Below, piece after piece: positions 6,979 through 8,860 of a stretch of 8,860 bases of DNA. The notes under the pieces were generated by a model. It had not been told where the DNA came from and searched no databases. It saw nothing but the letters and a program-made list of their open reading frames with translations. The position numbers were made by a program, and so were the translations under genes. The DNA is taken from contig DMTS01000131.1 of NCBI GenBank assembly GCA_003477045.1, positions 1-8,860 of the forward strand, given 5' to 3'. The DNA is from Candidatus Delongbacteria bacterium (GTDB lineage Bacteria > UBA4055). Within the stretch, counting starts at the first letter, position 1. Every line of letters starts with the position of its first letter.

Positions 6979-7572
6979 TTAAACTCCCTTCATATCTTTG
7001 ATTATTACTATAGGATTGCCGCCTGCTATCACCATAGGAGGAATATCTTTATGTACAACACTGTTGGCGGATATAATACTGCCTTTCCCTATCCTTACAC
7101 CGGGGAGAACTACGACATTTGTTCCCAACCAGACATCATCTTCTATATAAACCGGATTTACAGGCCCTTGAGTATTTATACTGTTTTCTACATCCGGAAA
7201 AGAAAGATCATGCCCGTTACCATCAATTATCTGACAATTTGCAGCTATCAGACAATTTTTACCTATGATGATTTCTTTATACGCATGAATGCAACTTCCA
7301 TGAAATCTTGTGTTGTCACCTATCTCGACCTTTGCTCCGGGTCTATCTATCAGAATTTTACATTTGCCGTACATATTTAGATGATAGCCTTTATTCTCAG
7401 AATTAATAGTGACATTGTTCCCAATTATTAGTTTAGATTCAGGATGAATATCAAACAAAGGTATATTATTAAATATTACTTTGCCCCTTAAATAAATATT
7501 TTTGCTTCTGTTAATTTTGTATAAATAGAAAAGTAATTTAATTTTACTGAATATTTTATTTACGATCTTCAC
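6979..7572 (-). CDS. Left-handed beta-helix (hexapeptide repeat) acyltransferase, WcaF/maltose acetyltransferase type
   Basis: 197 residues. After a basic, helical N-terminus (1-30) come hexapeptide turns: SKLIIGNNVTI, AKVEIGDNTRF, KEIIIGKNCLIAANCQI, VYIEDDVWLGTNVVVLPGVRIGKGSIISANSVV. They give the typical prism fold of acetyl-CoA-dependent O- and N-acetyltransferases. The loop DGNGHDLSF (117-125) supplies the expected catalytic His (H121), and W148 is in the family position. The end IPPMVIAGGNPIVIIK matches the C-terminal cap of the family. The likely task is acetylation of a sugar hydroxyl or amine. Start GTG at 7572 is forced: an in-frame TAA lies 6 bases upstream of the GTG, and no better start precedes it. 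A 23-base duplication has moved this start away from its Shine-Dalgarno (see repeat at 7550-7604). Confidence 0.9.
   Translation of the reverse strand: MKIVNKIFSKIKLLFYLYKINRSKNIYLRGKVIFNNIPLFDIHPESKLIIGNNVTINSENKGYHLNMYGKCKILIDRPGAKVEIGDNTRFHGSCIHAYKEIIIGKNCLIAANCQIIDGNGHDLSFPDVENSINTQGPVNPVYIEDDVWLGTNVVVLPGVRIGKGSIISANSVVHKDIPPMVIAGGNPIVIIKDMKGV
6984..6990 (-). promoter_or_regulatory. Ribosome binding site AAGGGAG of the ATP-grasp gene
   Basis: AAGGGAG on the minus strand, 7 bases before GTG at 6976, within the last codons of the acyltransferase gene. It supports the GTG start and links translation of the two genes. Confidence 0.7.
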
Positions 7573-7604
7573 AATATTTTATTTACGATCTTCACAATAT
7601 TTTA
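7550..7604. repeat. 23-base tandem duplication across a gene junction (two full copies plus 9 bases)
   Basis: Bases 7551-7581 equal 7574-7604 with a shift of 23. On the minus strand the unit is GTGAAGATCGTAAATAAAATATT. Three copies of TAAAATATT (AATATTTTA at 7550-7558, 7573-7581 and 7596-7604) bound the units, so an original pair of 9-base direct repeats 14 bases apart could have produced the duplication by slippage. It covers the CapA-like stop codon and the acyltransferase start codon. Confidence 0.95.
7569..7595 (-). other. 8-codon mini-ORF made by the tandem duplication
   Basis: GTG at 7595 reads MKIVNKIL and stops at TGA (7571-7569). Its start overlaps the CapA-like stop as GTGA and its own stop overlaps the true acyltransferase GTG as GTGA. 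AAAGG (7609-7605) lies 9 bases before this decoy start, while the real start has no Shine-Dalgarno at a useful distance. Whether it is translated is unknown; if so it could act as a short coupling leader. Confidence 0.35.
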
Positions 7605-8581
7605 CCTTTGAATATGTTTTTGATTTTATTTAATATTAATTCAGGTTCTTTCAAGTAATATTCCAAGCGTATTATGTTTTGTTTTACGAAATTGTATAAA
7701 GAAAAACATCTTGATCCGAGAACTATATTATTTTTAAATTTTAGCAATGAGCTTCTGTATGGAAAAACTTTATCTTTATCGTGGTAAAGAAATTCGCAGG
7801 ATACATTGCATGTCTCTGTATCATGACATACTTTTGAAGATATACGGCTTTTTTTGGGAAAATTCCAAATAAAACTTTTTGTAAATTCTTTACCGTTAAA
7901 ACATGATTCTTGGTTTACATTATGAAATAAACTGTTTCCTAGAGAATAAAATATATATCTTCCTTTATAAATTTCCATACTTTGAAGTTTATGAGGATGA
8001 TTTCCGATAATAAGTCCAACACCCTTATCGATTAAACTTCTTGCCTTAATAACATCATCAGGCTTTGGAAATGAGTAATGCTCTTTACCCCAATGTATAT
8101 TAATAACAACAAAATAATCTCTAAGATAAGGCTTGATGTCCTTTTCGACTTTTTCAAGTTCAAAAGGAGCAGCACCCGTATTCTCGTTATCCCCGAATAC
8201 CCCGTTAGTTGATTTGCACGTATAACCGAATAAAGCTATTTTATTTTCGATTATAACAGGATTATGAAAATTATCCTCAATTTTACCCGCACCAAAGAAT
8301 GGGATTTTATTTTTTTCTAATATGTTAATTGTATAATCAAAACCTTCTTTGCCATAATCCATAATATGGTTATTAGAAAGATTGACAGCAATAATTTTCT
8401 TTTCTGAAAAAGTTTTGAATAAAAATTCGCTATTCATAAATAAATTAACTTTATTCAATGCCGGATTACCGTTATTAGTAAATGGGGCTTCAACTGATAA
8501 AACCAAATTATCTAAATGTAATTTTGGATCAATTGTTACACAACTTGTAAGATATATATCTCCCAAAAAATTAATTATCAT
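7592..8581 (-). CDS. CapA-family protein (PGA_cap, metallophosphatase fold), soluble form
   Basis: 329 residues. The CapA/PgsA-type calcineurin-like motifs are present in order: FLGDIYLT (D8), SVEAPFT (E31), VNLSNNHIMDYG (N71, H72), FFGAGK (95-100), INIHWGKEH (H163, H168), LIIGNHPHKLQSMEIYKGRYIFYSLGN (H195, H197; ends at 216). These are the metal ligands of the fold. Known members help poly-gamma-glutamate capsule formation, but no CapB- or CapC-like gene is visible here. Unlike PgsA/CapA it has no N-terminal membrane anchor or signal peptide, so it probably acts in the cytoplasm. Residues about 225-329 form a divergent C-terminal part with three cysteines (C252, C258, C262) and a basic helical end. 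It is one of the most AT-rich genes in the window. ATG at 8581 has no clear Shine-Dalgarno, only an A-rich leader. Its exact reaction is unknown; a phosphatase or a helper of amide bond chemistry are options. Confidence 0.85.
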   Translation of the reverse strand: MIINFLGDIYLTSCVTIDPKLHLDNLVLSVEAPFTNNGNPALNKVNLFMNSEFLFKTFSEKKIIAVNLSNNHIMDYGKEGFDYTINILEKNKIPFFGAGKIEDNFHNPVIIENKIALFGYTCKSTNGVFGDNENTGAAPFELEKVEKDIKPYLRDYFVVINIHWGKEHYSFPKPDDVIKARSLIDKGVGLIIGNHPHKLQSMEIYKGRYIFYSLGNSLFHNVNQESCFNGKEFTKSFIWNFPKKSRISSKVCHDTETCNVSCEFLYHDKDKVFPYRSSLLKFKNNIVLGSRCFSLYNFVKQNIIRLEYYLKEPELILNKIKNIFKGKIL

Positions 8582-8612
8582 TTCTATATTCTTTTTTTTT
8601 ATTCTGCATAAT

Positions 8613-8860
8613 TTATATTTTTATGTTATGAATTATATCAATTATTTTCTTGGAAATTTTTAAATAATTGAAGTTCTCAATGGCTATTTTCCGTCCTGCT
8701 TCTCCAATTTTTTTTGATTTATCAGGATTATTTAGTAATTCCCTCAATTTTTCAGTAAAAGATTCTCCAGAGCTGGGTTCAGCTATATAAGCATTAATCC
8801 CGTCTTTCAAATACAGAGGAATTTCTCCAGTACTAGTAATTACTATCGGATTTGAGCTTG
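8613..8860 (-). CDS. GT4-family glycosyltransferase, C-terminal fragment (start beyond the window)
   Basis: An open frame enters from the right edge (first full codon at 8858) and gives 81 residues before TAA. SSNPIVITSTGEIPLYLKDG followed by INAYIAEPSSGESFTEKLRELL corresponds to the end of the donor-binding domain of GT4 enzymes (compare PVIATDGGGTKEIVEDGVTGLLV in the gene at 4858-5934). The tail shows the usual closing helices: KSKKIGEAGRKIAIENFNYLKISKKII. A TTG at 8810 could be read as a start but the homology continues above it, so the gene is longer. It ends 31 bases before the CapA-like gene and is probably in the same transcript. Confidence 0.85.
   Translation of the reverse strand, partial: SSNPIVITSTGEIPLYLKDGINAYIAEPSSGESFTEKLRELLNNPDKSKKIGEAGRKIAIENFNYLKISKKIIDIIHNIKI

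Noticed and set aside
7051..7380. 109-residue open frame on the plus strand
   Set aside because: It is antisense to the well-supported hexapeptide acyltransferase and has a composition expected from a shadow frame.
7592..8581. Poly-gamma-glutamate capsule operon
   Set aside because: Only a CapA-like gene is seen; CapB- and CapC-like genes are absent from the window, and the protein lacks a membrane anchor.
8808..8810. TTG start giving a separate 65-residue protein at the right edge
   Set aside because: The GT4 homology and the open frame continue upstream to the window edge, so this codon is an internal leucine.

Overview
The window is a densely packed, entirely minus-strand block of ten genes for surface-polysaccharide (O-antigen or capsule-type) assembly and decoration. 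Two genes are cut by the window edges. Read in the direction of transcription (right to left), the order is: the tail of a GT4 glycosyltransferase; a CapA-like metallophosphatase-fold protein; a left-handed beta-helix acyltransferase; an ATP-grasp ligase; two GT4 glycosyltransferases; then, after the only long gap, an alpha/alpha-toroid protein of the kind often annotated VpsJ-like, two tandem CitE-like (HpcH/HpaI aldolase/citrate lyase beta) proteins, and an AAC(3)-type N-acyltransferase running off the left edge. No rRNA, tRNA, CRISPR, IS element or plus-strand gene was found.

Region by region: 3780-8860 is one run of six genes with gaps of 2 to 31 bases. 3686-3779 is a 94-base gap carrying a weak AT-only hairpin just after the upstream stop and a good sigma70-like promoter (TTGAAA, 17 bases, TATATT), with a small palindrome over the -35. 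1-3682 is a four-gene cassette with overlaps of 8, 4 and 11 bases and strong Shine-Dalgarno sequences, so it is very probably co-transcribed and translationally coupled.

How the genes may work together (inference): the glycosyltransferases build a repeat unit. The beta-helix enzyme would O- or N-acetylate it. The ATP-grasp enzyme would amidate a carboxyl group, for example a uronic acid with an amino compound. The CitE pair plus the AAC(3)-fold enzyme could make an unusual acyl-CoA and transfer it to an amino sugar. The substrates cannot be read from sequence.

Organism: an AT-rich bacterium, with GC falling from about 50-60% in some stretches of the left half to about 20% in parts of the CapA-like gene (hand counts of single lines). 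The -10 element TATATTTG also fits the Bacteroidota TAnnTTTG pattern. However, the clear Shine-Dalgarno sequences (AAGGAG, AAAGGG, GGGGAG) argue against typical Bacteroidia. A low-GC Gram-negative from the wider FCB group, or a spirochaete-like lineage, is a guess only.

The most distinctive non-coding structure is a 23-base tandem duplication exactly at the CapA-like/acyltransferase junction (7550-7604). It duplicates a GTGA stop/start overlap and creates an 8-codon mini-ORF between the two genes.
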